Shown: positions 8,097 to 16,396 of the stretch, piece by piece
How positions within the stretch are numbered: position 1 is the first letter of the stretch
How the letters are laid out: each line of letters begins with the position of its first letter
Assembly (NCBI RefSeq): GCF_002205635.1
Contig: NZ_NISJ01000002.1
Coordinates: 372,001 to 436,000, forward strand
Source of the DNA: Sphingopyxis witflariensis
Lineage (GTDB): Bacteria; Pseudomonadota; Alphaproteobacteria; Sphingomonadales; Sphingomonadaceae
Direction of reading: 5' to 3'
Length of the DNA stretch: 64,000 nt
Position numbers and translations under genes: made by a program
Notes under the pieces: generated by a model
Told to the model about the DNA's origin: nothing
Database searches by the model: none
Seen by the model: the letters and a program-made list of their open reading frames with translations, nothing else

Positions 8097-8519
8097 ATGG
8101 TCCGTATCGCCCGCGCGCTCGCGCTCAGTCTCGTCACCCTGCCGCTCGCCGCCTGCGCGACGCTGGGCCCGTCCGAACAGGCCGTGTCGGTCACCGGCAG
8201 CATCGCCTATCGCGAACGCATCGCCTTGCCGCCAACAGCGCAGGTCGAAATCCAGCTCGCCGACGTCAGCCTGATGGACGCGCCGTCGCGCACGATCGCC
8301 CAGCAAAGCTTCACCGCCGACGGACGCCAGGTGCCCTTCGCTTTCTCGCTGACCGTCGACCAGAACAAGCTCGACCCGCGCGGCCGCTATTCGGTTTCGG
8401 CACGGATCACCGACGCGTCGGGGAAGCTGATGTTCATCAGCGATACGCATAATGGCGTCGAGTTTGACGGCCGGCCGCGGATCGACATGGGTATGATCAA
8501 TCTGGTGAAGGTGCGCTAA
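8097..8519 (+). CDS. YbaY-family lipoprotein
   Basis: The 140-residue protein has a lipoprotein signal with lipobox LAAC (Cys near 19). One beta-rich YbaY domain follows: VSVTGSIAYRERIALPPTAQ, VEIQLADVSLMDAP and the late segment GRYSVSARITDASGKL. This domain occurs in putative lipoproteins and in pilotin-like proteins and is usually anchored to the outer membrane. Function is not defined. It stands between the HNH gene and ppc and is followed at once by a perfect 30-bp palindrome. A GGAGAATATC ribosome site precedes the ATG. Confidence 0.82.
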   Translation: MVRIARALALSLVTLPLAACATLGPSEQAVSVTGSIAYRERIALPPTAQVEIQLADVSLMDAPSRTIAQQSFTADGRQVPFAFSLTVDQNKLDPRGRYSVSARITDASGKLMFISDTHNGVEFDGRPRIDMGMINLVKVR

Positions 8520-8531
8520 GCGGACTTTCCA

Positions 8532-8561
8532 GGCGAGCGCGCATAGCTATGCGCGCTCGCC
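8532..8561. terminator. Perfect 30-bp palindrome, likely hairpin terminator or attenuator
   Basis: Bases 8532-8546 (GGCGAGCGCGCATAG) are exactly complementary to 8547-8561, with no spacer. The lipoprotein gene stops 13 bp upstream and ppc starts 44 bp downstream. There is no T-run, so as an intrinsic terminator it is atypical. It could also protect the mRNA 3' end or bind a protein. Confidence 0.5.
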
Positions 8562-8604
8562 CCACCGCTTGACGCTGCGCCTTCGCAGGTGCAGCAAAGC
8601 GGTC

Positions 8605-11283
8605 ATGGGCCCTCCGATACAGATCTCGCAAAATCCCGACATCCGCTATCTGGGGCGGATATTGGGCGATGTCATTCGCGCTTATGGCGGCGACAAGCTG
8701 TATCGGCAGACCGAATATATCCGCTCGTCGAGCGTCGACCGGCATCGCGGCATCGCGGGGGCCGAGGCGATCGACCCGGGGCTCGACGCGCTGAGCCTTG
8801 ATGACACGATCGCTTTTGTCCGCGGCTTCATGCTGTTTTCGATGCTCGCCAACCTCGCCGAGGACCGGCAGGGGGTCGCCGCCGAGCCTGAGGCGACCGT
8901 CGCCGCGGCGCTTGCGAAGCTGAAAGCCGACGGGATCGGCAGCGACGCGGTTGCCGCGCTGCTCGACGCCGCGCTGATCGCGCCGGTGCTGACCGCGCAC
9001 CCGACCGAGGTGCGCCGCAAGTCGATGCTCGATCACAAGAACCGCATCGCCGAGCTGATGCTGCTGCGCGATACGGGGGCCGACGAAACCCCCGAGGGCG
9101 ATATCCTCGAGGATGCGATCCGGCGCCAGATCGTGCTGCTGTGGCAGACGCGCCCGCTGCGCACCGAGAAATTGTTCGTCGCCGACGAAATCGACAATGC
9201 GCTGACCTATTTGCGCGACGTCTTCCTGCCCGTGGTGCCCAAGCTTTACGCGCGCTGGGAGAATGAGCTGGGGCAGCGCCCCGCGAGCTTCCTGCGCGTC
9301 GGCAGCTGGATCGGCGGCGACCGCGACGGCAATCCCTTCGTCACCGCCGAGACGTTGCAGCAGGCGACCGGGCGCAACGCCGCCGCGGTGCTGGGCCATT
9401 ATATCGACGCGGTCCATGCGCTGGGCGCCGAACTGTCGGTGTCGTCGGGCCTCGCCGTGGTTCCCGAAGCCGTCGAAGCCTTGGCCGAAGCAAGCGGCGA
9501 CGATGCGCCGAGCCGCCGTGACGAGCCCTATCGCCGCGCGCTGTCGGGGATATATGCGCGGCTGTGCGCGACCTATGCCGCGATCGTCGGCGCCAAGCCG
9601 CCGCGTCCGTCGGCGCTGACCGGGCAGATTTACGACACGCCCGCCGATTTTCGCGGCGACCTCGTCACCCTCGCCAACGGATTGTCGGCGAGCGGTGAAG
9701 GCCAGCTGGGCGGGATCGGCGCGATCGGACGGCTGATCCGCGCGGTCGAAGTATTTGGTTTTCACCTCGCAACGCTCGACATGCGGCAGAATAGTGCGGT
9801 GCACGAGCGCGTGCTGGCCGAACTGCTTCAGGTGTCAGGCGTGTGCGACGATTACCGCGCACTCGGCGAAGAGGAGCGGGTCGCGCTGCTGACCGCCGAG
9901 TTGCAGAGCGACCGGCCGCTCGCCGCGCCCTGGCACGCGTGGTCGGACGAGACCGCAGGCGAACTCGCGATTGTCCACGCCGCAGCCGATGTTCGCAAGC
10001 GGCTGGGGCCCGACGCGATCTGCCAGTGGATCATCAGCATGGCGCAGGAACTGTCCGACCTTCTGGAGGTCCATGTCCTCGCGCGCGAGGCCGGGCTGTG
10101 GCGCAGCGGCGAGGCGGCGGGCGAAAGCAATCTGATGGTCGTGCCCTTGTTCGAGACGATCGCCGATCTGGATCGCGCGCCCGATATCATGGCGCGCTAT
10201 TTCGCGATGCCCGAGGTCGGCCCGCAAGTTGTGCTGCGCGGGCATCAGGAAGTGATGATCGGCTATTCGGATTCGAACAAGGATGGCGGTTATCTGACCT
10301 CGACCTGGGGATTGCATCAGGCGTCGCAGGCGCTGACCCCGGTGTTCGAGGCGGCGGGACCGTCGATGCAATTGTTCCACGGCCGCGGCGGCGCGGTCGG
10401 GCGCGGCGGCGGCAGCGCCTTTGCCGCGATACGCGCCCAGCCCGCATGCACGGTGCAGGGCCGCATCCGGATCACCGAACAGGGCGAAGTCATCGCCGCC
10501 AAATTCGGCACGAGCGAAAGCGCCGCGACCAATTTGGAGGCGATGGTGTCGGCGAGCCTGCTCGCAAGCCTCGAGCCCGACGCGCTGAGCGTGGCCGACG
10601 CGCCGCGCTTTACCGAGGCGATGGGGATGCTGTCGGACAGCGCCTTCGCCGCCTATCGCGGGCTGGTGTATGACACGCCGACGTTCAAGGATTTCTTCCG
10701 CGCGATGACCCCTATCGCAGAGATTGCGACGCTGAAGATCGGATCGCGCCCGTCGAGCCGCACCAAGAGCAGCGCGATCGAGGATCTGCGCGCAATCCCA
10801 TGGGTGTTCAGCTGGTCGCAGGCGCGTGCGATGCTGCCCGGCTGGTATGGCACCGGCGAGGCGTTTGCGGGCTTTGGCGACAAGGCACTGCTCGCCGATA
10901 TGGCGCAAAGTTGGCCCTTCTTTGCCGCGCTGCTCGACAATATGGAGATGGTGCTGGCCAAATCCGACATGGGGATCGCGGCGCGCTATGCCGAGCTGGC
11001 GAGCGATGTCGACGGGCATGAAGCGATTTTCGCGCGCATCCGCGACGGGTGGAACCGCGCGCATGACGGGTTGCTGTCGATCACCGGCCAGTCGCGCCTG
11101 CTCGACAAAAATCCCGCGCTCGAGGCGTCGATCCGGCTGCGTTTGCCCTATATCGAGCCGCTCAACCTGTTGCAGATCGAGTTGATGAAGCGCCACCGCG
11201 CGGGCGAGACCGACCCGCGGATCGCCGAGGGGATTCAGCTGACGATCAACGCGATCGCGACGGCGCTGCGGAATAGCGGTTAG
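8605..11283 (+). CDS. ppc: Phosphoenolpyruvate carboxylase
   Basis: PEP carboxylase adds bicarbonate to PEP to give oxaloacetate, replenishing the TCA cycle. The protein is 892 residues from ATG 8605. An in-frame TTG at 8569 would add 12 basic residues and is less likely. The catalytic His motif LTAHPTEVRRKS is at about 131-142. GYSDSNKDGG is at about 553-562, the glycine loop FHGRGGAVGRGGG at about 591-603, and RITEQGEVI follows. The protein ends RNSG, where the family usually ends RNTG; this tail is part of the active or allosteric region in known enzymes. It appears to be monocistronic. Confidence 0.96.
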   Translation: MGPPIQISQNPDIRYLGRILGDVIRAYGGDKLYRQTEYIRSSSVDRHRGIAGAEAIDPGLDALSLDDTIAFVRGFMLFSMLANLAEDRQGVAAEPEATVAAALAKLKADGIGSDAVAALLDAALIAPVLTAHPTEVRRKSMLDHKNRIAELMLLRDTGADETPEGDILEDAIRRQIVLLWQTRPLRTEKLFVADEIDNALTYLRDVFLPVVPKLYARWENELGQRPASFLRVGSWIGGDRDGNPFVTAETLQQATGRNAAAVLGHYIDAVHALGAELSVSSGLAVVPEAVEALAEASGDDAPSRRDEPYRRALSGIYARLCATYAAIVGAKPPRPSALTGQIYDTPADFRGDLVTLANGLSASGEGQLGGIGAIGRLIRAVEVFGFHLATLDMRQNSAVHERVLAELLQVSGVCDDYRALGEEERVALLTAELQSDRPLAAPWHAWSDETAGELAIVHAAADVRKRLGPDAICQWIISMAQELSDLLEVHVLAREAGLWRSGEAAGESNLMVVPLFETIADLDRAPDIMARYFAMPEVGPQVVLRGHQEVMIGYSDSNKDGGYLTSTWGLHQASQALTPVFEAAGPSMQLFHGRGGAVGRGGGSAFAAIRAQPACTVQGRIRITEQGEVIAAKFGTSESAATNLEAMVSASLLASLEPDALSVADAPRFTEAMGMLSDSAFAAYRGLVYDTPTFKDFFRAMTPIAEIATLKIGSRPSSRTKSSAIEDLRAIPWVFSWSQARAMLPGWYGTGEAFAGFGDKALLADMAQSWPFFAALLDNMEMVLAKSDMGIAARYAELASDVDGHEAIFARIRDGWNRAHDGLLSITGQSRLLDKNPALEASIRLRLPYIEPLNLLQIELMKRHRAGETDPRIAEGIQLTINAIATALRNSG

Positions 11284-11300
11284 GCCGGAACCAGGCCCCT

Positions 11301-11400
11301 CGTCATCGCGAGGAGCCGAAGGCGACGCGGCAATCTCCAGCCATCGGCCTCACGCTTGGCCGATGGCCGGACATTGCTTCGCTCCGCTCGCAATGACGGG
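11301..11400. repeat. Intergenic inverted repeat, family D
   Basis: The element runs CGTCATCGCGAGGAGCCGAA ... GCTCCGCTCGCAATGACGGG between ppc and a convergent lipoprotein gene. Its outer ends are roughly complementary (CGTCAT ... ATGACG). An inner GGCC/ATCGGCC hairpin is present near 11341-11370. It is the only copy I saw in the window and resembles dispersed intergenic repeats of sphingomonads. Confidence 0.6.
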
Positions 11401-11419
11401 CTTGGGTGAGGCGATGCGC

Positions 11420-11935
11420 CTATTTCGAAACGATCAGCGCTTCGCCCTTGGCCTTCGTCCCGTCGGGGGCGAAGCTGATGCGGAAATCGTCGCCATCCTC
11501 GGCGGTGCCCGCGAGCGTGTCGCCGGTGCGGGTGATTTTGACACCCTTTTTCGTAAACTCGGCCGCCATCCAGTCGGCCGCCGTCGCGGGCGCGGCGGGT
11601 GAGGTGAAGCCGAACTTCACCACCGCATCGCTTGCGCCATTTTTGTCATTGGCCTTGATATCCATCGCGGTGATCTTGCTGCCCGGATAGAGCTTCACGC
11701 CGTCGATGTCGAAATCGCTGCCCAGCTCCATATCGCCGAGATCGGGGATATTGAGGTCAATATTCACGCCGTCGCCATTGACCTTCAGCTTGCCGCCGTC
11801 CTTGCCCGAAATGATCTGGACATTGCCGCCGTCACCGTCGGCGTTGATGCTGACTTCGGTTTCGTCGGTCGCCTTCTTGTCCTGCCCGCAAGCGGCGAGG
11901 AGCATGATCGGCGGAATGAGGAGGGCTAGGCGCAT
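11420..11935 (-). CDS. Lipoprotein of unknown function
   Basis: 171 residues from ATG 11935, which has an AGGAG ribosome site 7 bp upstream. The longer reading to 12025 would run through the promoter and is rejected. The lipobox is LLAAC with Cys near 16. The mature part is acidic and repetitive: NADGDGGNVQI, KVNGDGVNIDLNIPDL and GDMELGSDFDIDGV, a beta-strand-like Gly/Asp pattern. The C-terminal half resembles a small compact domain (ADWMAAEFTKKGVKITRTGD). I do not recognise a functional family. It would be inserted in the inner or outer membrane facing the periplasm. Confidence 0.75.
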   Translation of the reverse strand: MRLALLIPPIMLLAACGQDKKATDETEVSINADGDGGNVQIISGKDGGKLKVNGDGVNIDLNIPDLGDMELGSDFDIDGVKLYPGSKITAMDIKANDKNGASDAVVKFGFTSPAAPATAADWMAAEFTKKGVKITRTGDTLAGTAEDGDDFRISFAPDGTKAKGEALIVSK

Positions 11936-11962
11936 GATCAATCTCCTTGGTGAGTTGTTATT

Positions 11963-11991
11963 ATAATACACCTTGGAGACGGGTGAGTCAA
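11963..11991 (-). promoter_or_regulatory. Sigma-70-like promoter of the lipoprotein gene
   Basis: On the minus strand TTGACT (11991-11986) is followed after 17 bp by TATTAT (11968-11963). An overlapping TATAAT lies 3 bp further on. The AT-rich -10 stands out in this GC-rich genome. The start codon is 28 bp downstream of the -10. Confidence 0.6.
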
Positions 11992-12019
11992 TTTCCCGCT
12001 TCGCCATATCCTCCGCCTT

Positions 12020-12094
12020 CGTCATGCCGGATTTGATCCGGCACCCACGGCAACGAGTGCAGTCATGGGCCCCGGATCAAGTCCGGGGTGACGA
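12020..12094. repeat. Intergenic hairpin repeat, family A copy 2
   Basis: CGTCATGCCGGATTTGATCC ... CCCGGATCAAGTCCGGGGTG with a longer variable centre than copy 1. It lies between the lipoprotein promoter and the 3' end of the SDR gene, where it may also end transcription from the SDR operon. Confidence 0.85.
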
Positions 12095-12111
12095 TGGAAG
12101 AGAGAGCGGCG

Positions 12112-12915
12112 CTAAGCGTCGATGCTGGCGCTGACATTGCCGTGGACGAGCCCGCCGTCGACGGTGATCGTGTCGCCGACGACATAGTCGCCCGCCTTTG
12201 ACGCGAGGAAGATCGCGGCACCCGCCATATCCTCTGGCACACCGATCCGCTTGACCGGAATGCTCTGCGCAACGGCATCGCCATGATCGCGCGCGGCCTT
12301 GTTCATGTCCGACTGGAAGGCCCCCGGCGCGATGGCGGTGACGAGGATATTGTCCTGCACCAGCCGCGCCGCCATGCGCTTGGTGAGGTAGAGGATCGCG
12401 GCTTTCGATGCGTGATAGCTGTAGGTTTCCCAAGGGTTGAGCCGCATGCCGTCGATCGAACCGATGTTGATGACCTTCGACGGGCGGTCGGGGGTGCCGC
12501 CGGCCTTGAGCAGGCCGTGGAGCGACTGGGTGAGGAAGAAGGGCGATTTGACGTTGATGTCCATCACCTTGTCCCAGCCCGCCTCGGGGAAGCCCTCGAA
12601 CGGTTCGCCCCATGCGGCGCCGGCATTGTTGACGAGGATGTCGAGGCGTTCTTCGCGCGCTTCGAGTTCCTTCGCGAGCGCGCGGCAGCCCTCGACGGTC
12701 GCGAGGTCCACGGGGAGTCCGATGACCTTGCCCGGATAGCGGGTTTCGAAATCGGCGATGGCTTCTTCTATCTGCGCGGTCTTGCGCGCCGAGATGTAGA
12801 CGCGTGCACAGCCCGCAGCGAGATAGCCCTCGACGATCATCTTGCCGATGCCGCGCGAGCCGCCGGTGACGAGGGCGATGCGGCCGTCGAGGCCGAACAT
12901 GTTCTGGAGGTTCAT
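12112..12915 (-). CDS. SDR family oxidoreductase
   Basis: A 267-residue classical short-chain dehydrogenase/reductase. The NAD(P) motif TGGSRGIGK is at about 16-24, NNAGAAWGEP near 95, and the active-site Tyr-x3-Lys in YSYHASK near 166-172. The tail with VVGDTITVDGGLVHGNVSAS is typical. ATG 12915 is preceded by AAGGA. A longer reading to 13017 crosses a repeat and is rejected. It follows the acyl-CoA dehydrogenase pair in the same direction, though a 150-bp repeat-filled gap separates them. Oxidation of a 3-hydroxyacyl-CoA or alcohol in the same pathway is an inference. Confidence 0.88.
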   Translation of the reverse strand: MNLQNMFGLDGRIALVTGGSRGIGKMIVEGYLAAGCARVYISARKTAQIEEAIADFETRYPGKVIGLPVDLATVEGCRALAKELEAREERLDILVNNAGAAWGEPFEGFPEAGWDKVMDINVKSPFFLTQSLHGLLKAGGTPDRPSKVINIGSIDGMRLNPWETYSYHASKAAILYLTKRMAARLVQDNILVTAIAPGAFQSDMNKAARDHGDAVAQSIPVKRIGVPEDMAGAAIFLASKAGDYVVGDTITVDGGLVHGNVSASIDA

Positions 12916-12930
12916 AAAATTATCCTTTTG

Positions 12931-13056
12931 CTCCCTCCCCTTCAGGGGAGGGTTGGGGTGGGGCCTGTCTGGGCTGCGCGAGGCCGCGATGCCCTCCCCG
13001 CTGCGACTAGCGAACAAGTTCGCAAGTCTCGCTGCCCCTCCCGCTTGCGGGAGGGG
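12931..13056. repeat. Composite CCCTCCC hairpin block, family B
   Basis: Two hairpins, CCTCCCCTTCAGGGGAGG near 12934 and the perfect CCCCTCCCGC-TT-GCGGGAGGGG at 13035-13056, flank a middle part with CTAGCGAACAAGTTCGC. The same CCCTCCCGC hairpin recurs at 19262, 27651 and 27732. It fills the gap between the acyl-CoA dehydrogenase and SDR genes. Confidence 0.75.
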
Positions 13057-13065
13057 TCAAGTGGG

Positions 13066-14184
13066 TTAGTAGCCGTTCATCCGGGCGACCTGGTCGATAT
13101 GATAATGGACGTCGCCCATGAACTCGGCGAGCGCGCGGTCGCGTTTCATGTAGAGGCCGATGTCATATTCGTCGGTCATGCCGATGCCGCCGTGCATCTG
13201 GACGCCCTCGCGCACCGCGAGATTGGCGGCGCGCCCGGCCTTCGCCTTCGCGACCGAGACCATCAGCTTCGCGCCCGCATTGCCCTCGTCGAGCAATTGC
13301 TGCGCCTTCATCACGGTGGCGCGGGCGACTTCCATCTCGCCATAGAGATGCGCAGCACGATGCTGGAGCCCTTGGAACTCGCCGATCAGCTTGCCGAACT
13401 GTTTACGTTCCTTGAGGTAATTGACCGTCATGTCCATCGCGCCCTGACCAACCCCGACGAGCTCGGCCGCGGCACCGGTGCGCGTCGCGGCGAGCAGCGC
13501 ATCGAGGATGCCCTGCCCCGCATCGACTTCGCCGATCACCGCATCGGCGTCGACTTCGACGCCGTCGAGGGTGACGTGGCTCGCCAAGCTGCTGTCCACG
13601 AGGCGGCGCGGGTCGGCGGTGAGGCCTTTCGCGTCCTTCGGCACCGCGAACAAAGTGATGCCGCCGTCGGTTTTTGCCGCGACGATGCTCATGTCGGCGA
13701 CATGGCCGTGGAGAACGAAGCTTTTCTTACCGTCGAGGCGGAAGCCATTGCCGGCGCGGGTTGCGGTGGTCGCGATGCGCTCGGGGCGGTGCTTCGCGCC
13801 CTCGTCGATCGCGAGCGCGATGATCGCCTCACCGCTCGCGATTACAGGGAGCCAGCGGTCGGCTTGCGTCCCGCCAGCCTTCGCCAGCGCGGCGACCGCG
13901 CCGACGCTGGTCGCGAGGAAGGGCGACGGGGTCAGGTTGCGGCCGATTTCCTCGAGCACGATGCCCGCTTCCATATGCCCCATGCCAAGCCCGCCATGCG
14001 CCTCGGGAACGAGCATGCCGGGCAGACCCATTTCGGTGAACTGCGCCCAAAGATCGCGCGAGAAGCCGGTGGCGTCGGCGCTGTCGCGCAGCTGGCGCAG
14101 GTGCGACACGGGGGCCTGTTCGGCCACGAAGGGGGCGACGCTGTCCTTGAGCATCGCCTGGTCGTCATTGTGGTACAAAGGCAT
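13066..14184 (-). CDS. Acyl-CoA dehydrogenase (short partner of a tandem pair)
   Basis: A 372-residue FAD-dependent acyl-CoA dehydrogenase. Visible features are the N-terminal helical domain (LWAQFTEMGLPGMLVPEAHG), the middle beta domain (GFRLDGKKSFVLHGHVADM) and the C-terminal helical domain (KERKQFGKLIGEFQGLQHR, QMHGGIGMTDEYDIGLYMKR). The usual C-terminal Glu-Gly-Thr catalytic segment is absent; the end reads MGDVHYHIDQVARMNGY. This matches the partner subunit of heteromeric alpha2-beta2 acyl-CoA dehydrogenases known from steroid side-chain degradation, where only one partner carries the base. It starts 3 bp after the larger partner's stop, in the same operon. Confidence 0.87.
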   Translation of the reverse strand: MPLYHNDDQAMLKDSVAPFVAEQAPVSHLRQLRDSADATGFSRDLWAQFTEMGLPGMLVPEAHGGLGMGHMEAGIVLEEIGRNLTPSPFLATSVGAVAALAKAGGTQADRWLPVIASGEAIIALAIDEGAKHRPERIATTATRAGNGFRLDGKKSFVLHGHVADMSIVAAKTDGGITLFAVPKDAKGLTADPRRLVDSSLASHVTLDGVEVDADAVIGEVDAGQGILDALLAATRTGAAAELVGVGQGAMDMTVNYLKERKQFGKLIGEFQGLQHRAAHLYGEMEVARATVMKAQQLLDEGNAGAKLMVSVAKAKAGRAANLAVREGVQMHGGIGMTDEYDIGLYMKRDRALAEFMGDVHYHIDQVARMNGY

Positions 14185-14187
14185 GGG

Positions 14188-15369
14188 TCAGGCTCCGGGC
14201 AGGTCGAGGATACGCTTGGCGATGACGTTGAGCATGACTTCGCTCGTCCCGCCTTCGATCGAATTGGCCTTGGTGCGCAGCCAGCCGCGCGGGCGGGCGC
14301 CGCCCTTGGTCTCTTCGCTGTCCCATTCGAGCGCTTCACTGCCGCCGCCCGACATGACCAGTTCGTGGCGCCGCTTGTTGAGTTCGGTCCCGACATATTT
14401 CATCATGTTCGACGAGGCCGGATGGGCGCGGCCGGTCTTCCACATGTCCATGAACCGCTCGCCCATCGCGCGATAGGCAAAGACATCGACGTCGAACGCC
14501 GCCATTTCGGCGCGCAGGATCGGGTCGTCGAGTTCGCCCGCTTCATTCTTGCCGATCGCCTTGGCAAAAGCGCCGCCGATGCTGACCATGTCGCCGCCCG
14601 CGCCGCCGCCCGAGATCATCTCGCGTTCGTGGCCGAGCAGATATTTGGCGACATCCCAGCCGCGATTCACTTCGCCGATGAACTGCGTCTTGGGCACTTC
14701 GACGTCGTCGAAGAAGGTTTCGCAGAAGGGCGAGTTGCCGCTGATCAGCAGGATCGGCTTGGTCGTGACGCCCTTGCTCTCCATGTCGAAGAGCATGAAG
14801 GTGATGCCCTGATATTTATTCGCCTTGTCGGTGCGGACGAGGCAGAAAATCCAGTCGGCCTTGTCGGCATAGCTCGTCCAGATCTTCGATCCGTTGACGA
14901 CCCAATGATCGCCCTTGTCTTCGCCGAAAGTCTGCAAGCTGACGAGATCGCTTCCCGAGCCCGGTTCGCTATAACCCTGGCACCAGCGGATTTCGCCGCG
15001 CGCGATCGGGTTGAGATATTCGACCTTCTGCTCTTCGGTGCCGAATTGCAGCAGCGCGGGGCCGAGCATCCAGATGCCGAAGCTGTCGAGCGGGGAACGC
15101 GCGTGGATGCGCTTCATTTCCTGTTTGAAGATCTTGGTCTGCTCAGGCGTCAGCCCGGCGCCGCCATAGGCTTTGGGCCAGTCGGGGACAGTATAACCCT
15201 TGGCGGCGCATCGCTCGAGCCATGTTTTCTGGGCCTCATTTTTGAAAACCCATTTGCGACCGCCCCAGCAAATATCATTTTCATCGCGGACAGGTTCGCG
15301 CATTTCAGCGGGGCAATTCGCCTCCAGCCAGTCGCGCACTTCGGTACGGAAAGCGTCGAGTTCGCTCAT
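14188..15369 (-). CDS. Acyl-CoA dehydrogenase (long partner of a tandem pair)
   Basis: 393 residues from ATG 15369 (AGAGGA ribosome site). It is an FAD-dependent acyl-CoA dehydrogenase with an N-terminal domain (YTVPDWPKAYGGAGLTPEQ), the flavin/substrate loop WCQGYSEPGSGSDL, WVVNGSKIWTSYAD, and the C-terminal IEGGTSEVMLNVIAKRILDL that carries the expected catalytic Glu. The type resembles FadE enzymes acting on bulky or branched acyl-CoAs. It is first in the leftward operon and divergent from the SDR gene at 15539 across a 169-bp region that holds a palindrome at 15414-15429. Confidence 0.9.
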   Translation of the reverse strand: MSELDAFRTEVRDWLEANCPAEMREPVRDENDICWGGRKWVFKNEAQKTWLERCAAKGYTVPDWPKAYGGAGLTPEQTKIFKQEMKRIHARSPLDSFGIWMLGPALLQFGTEEQKVEYLNPIARGEIRWCQGYSEPGSGSDLVSLQTFGEDKGDHWVVNGSKIWTSYADKADWIFCLVRTDKANKYQGITFMLFDMESKGVTTKPILLISGNSPFCETFFDDVEVPKTQFIGEVNRGWDVAKYLLGHEREMISGGGAGGDMVSIGGAFAKAIGKNEAGELDDPILRAEMAAFDVDVFAYRAMGERFMDMWKTGRAHPASSNMMKYVGTELNKRRHELVMSGGGSEALEWDSEETKGGARPRGWLRTKANSIEGGTSEVMLNVIAKRILDLPGA

Positions 15370-15413
15370 TTCAGGTTCCTCTTCTGTCTGCAAATCTAGG
15401 GGGAGTCGGCTGC

Positions 15414-15429
15414 TTTACGCAAGCGTCAA
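15414..15429. promoter_or_regulatory. LiuR-like palindromic operator, imperfect copy
   Basis: TTTACGCAAGCGTCAA is a 7-2-7 palindrome with one mismatch. It lies between the divergent acyl-CoA dehydrogenase and SDR genes. It has the same layout as the perfect copy at 17933-17948. The form resembles sites of the MerR-family regulator LiuR, which controls branched-chain acyl-CoA degradation in proteobacteria. No MerR gene is in the window. Confidence 0.5.
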
Positions 15430-15538
15430 CTTGAGCGGTCGGACCTGCCGTTACGGCGCCGTAGCGTCGGATCGACCAGCGTTGACGCGCCCTGCCGCGC
15501 GCTTAAGTTAGGTGGCAAAAGAAAACGGGAGAATGGGT

Positions 15539-16396
15539 ATGCGATTCGCGAACAAGATTGCCGTCGTCACCGGTGCAGCGTCAGGCATCGGCAAAGCCAC
15601 GGTGCTGAAACTCGCGAGCGAAGGCGCGCATGTGTTCGCCAGCGACGTCGACGAAGCCGGCGGGCAGGCGCTCGCCGCCGCCTCCAACGGCAAGATCGAT
15701 TTCATCCGCTGCGATGTCTGCAAACCCGCAGAGATTGAGGCGCTGATGAACGAAGCCGCAGCGCGCGGCGGCGGGATCGACATCGTCTTCAACAACGCCG
15801 GCGCGCCCGGCGAACGCGCGCCGATCGACGAGATCAGCCCCGAAGGCTGGGACCGCACGATGGACCTGCTGCTGCGATCGGTTGCGATGGGTATCCGTTA
15901 TGCCAGCCCGCACATGAAAGGCCGGAAGGGCGCCGCGATCGTCAACACCGCAAGCGTCGCGGCGCTGGGCGCGGGCTATTCGCCGACCGCCTATGCCGTT
16001 GCGAAAGCCGGCGTATTGCACCTGACCAAGGTCGCGGCGACCGACCTCGCGCGATATGGCATTCGGGTCAACGCGATTTGCCCCGGCTTCATCAACACCA
16101 ATATCTTCACCTCGTTTCTCGAAGTCCCCGACGAGAGCAAGGATATGGCCAAGACGATGATCGCCGGGATGAGCGAAGCCGCGCAGCCGGTCGCGCGCGG
16201 CGGCCAGCCCGACGATATCGCCAATGCCGTCGCCTATCTGGCGAGCGACGAGAGCTCGTTCATGACCGGCACGCATATGCTGGTCGATGGCGGGCTGACG
16301 ATCGGCCAGCGCCACGCGTGGGACCCCGAAGCACCGGGGATATTCGACGCGCTAACCGCGATGGAGGAGGCCGCCAAGGCTGAGGCCGCCGCGTGA
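15539..16396 (+). CDS. SDR family oxidoreductase
   Basis: 285 residues from ATG 15539, which has ACGGGAG at the right distance; the GTG at 15512 and the ATG at 15533 fit less well. The NAD(P) motif TGAASGIGK is at about 10-18. The active-site segment SPTAYAVAKAGVLHL gives Tyr-x3-Lys. The C-terminal extension (GQRHAWDPEAPGIFDALTAM) is longer than in typical 250-residue SDRs. It is the first gene of the rightward catabolic series. The downstream transporter gene starts inside its stop codon, so the two are coupled. Substrate unknown. Confidence 0.88.
   Translation: MRFANKIAVVTGAASGIGKATVLKLASEGAHVFASDVDEAGGQALAAASNGKIDFIRCDVCKPAEIEALMNEAAARGGGIDIVFNNAGAPGERAPIDEISPEGWDRTMDLLLRSVAMGIRYASPHMKGRKGAAIVNTASVAALGAGYSPTAYAVAKAGVLHLTKVAATDLARYGIRVNAICPGFINTNIFTSFLEVPDESKDMAKTMIAGMSEAAQPVARGGQPDDIANAVAYLASDESSFMTGTHMLVDGGLTIGQRHAWDPEAPGIFDALTAMEEAAKAEAAA

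Noticed and set aside
12283-15399. 1038-residue open frame on the plus strand opposite the SDR and acyl-CoA dehydrogenase genes
   Set aside because: It is antisense to three genes with clear family motifs; its translation is Arg/Asp/His-rich without any recognisable domain, as expected of the complement of GC-rich coding DNA.
15449-15458. GCCGTTAC-like sequence upstream of the SDR gene at 15539, a possible sigma-28 promoter
   Set aside because: At the required N11 distance the sequence is AACTTGAG, which has no TAAA-like -35 element, so the match is only the -10 half.
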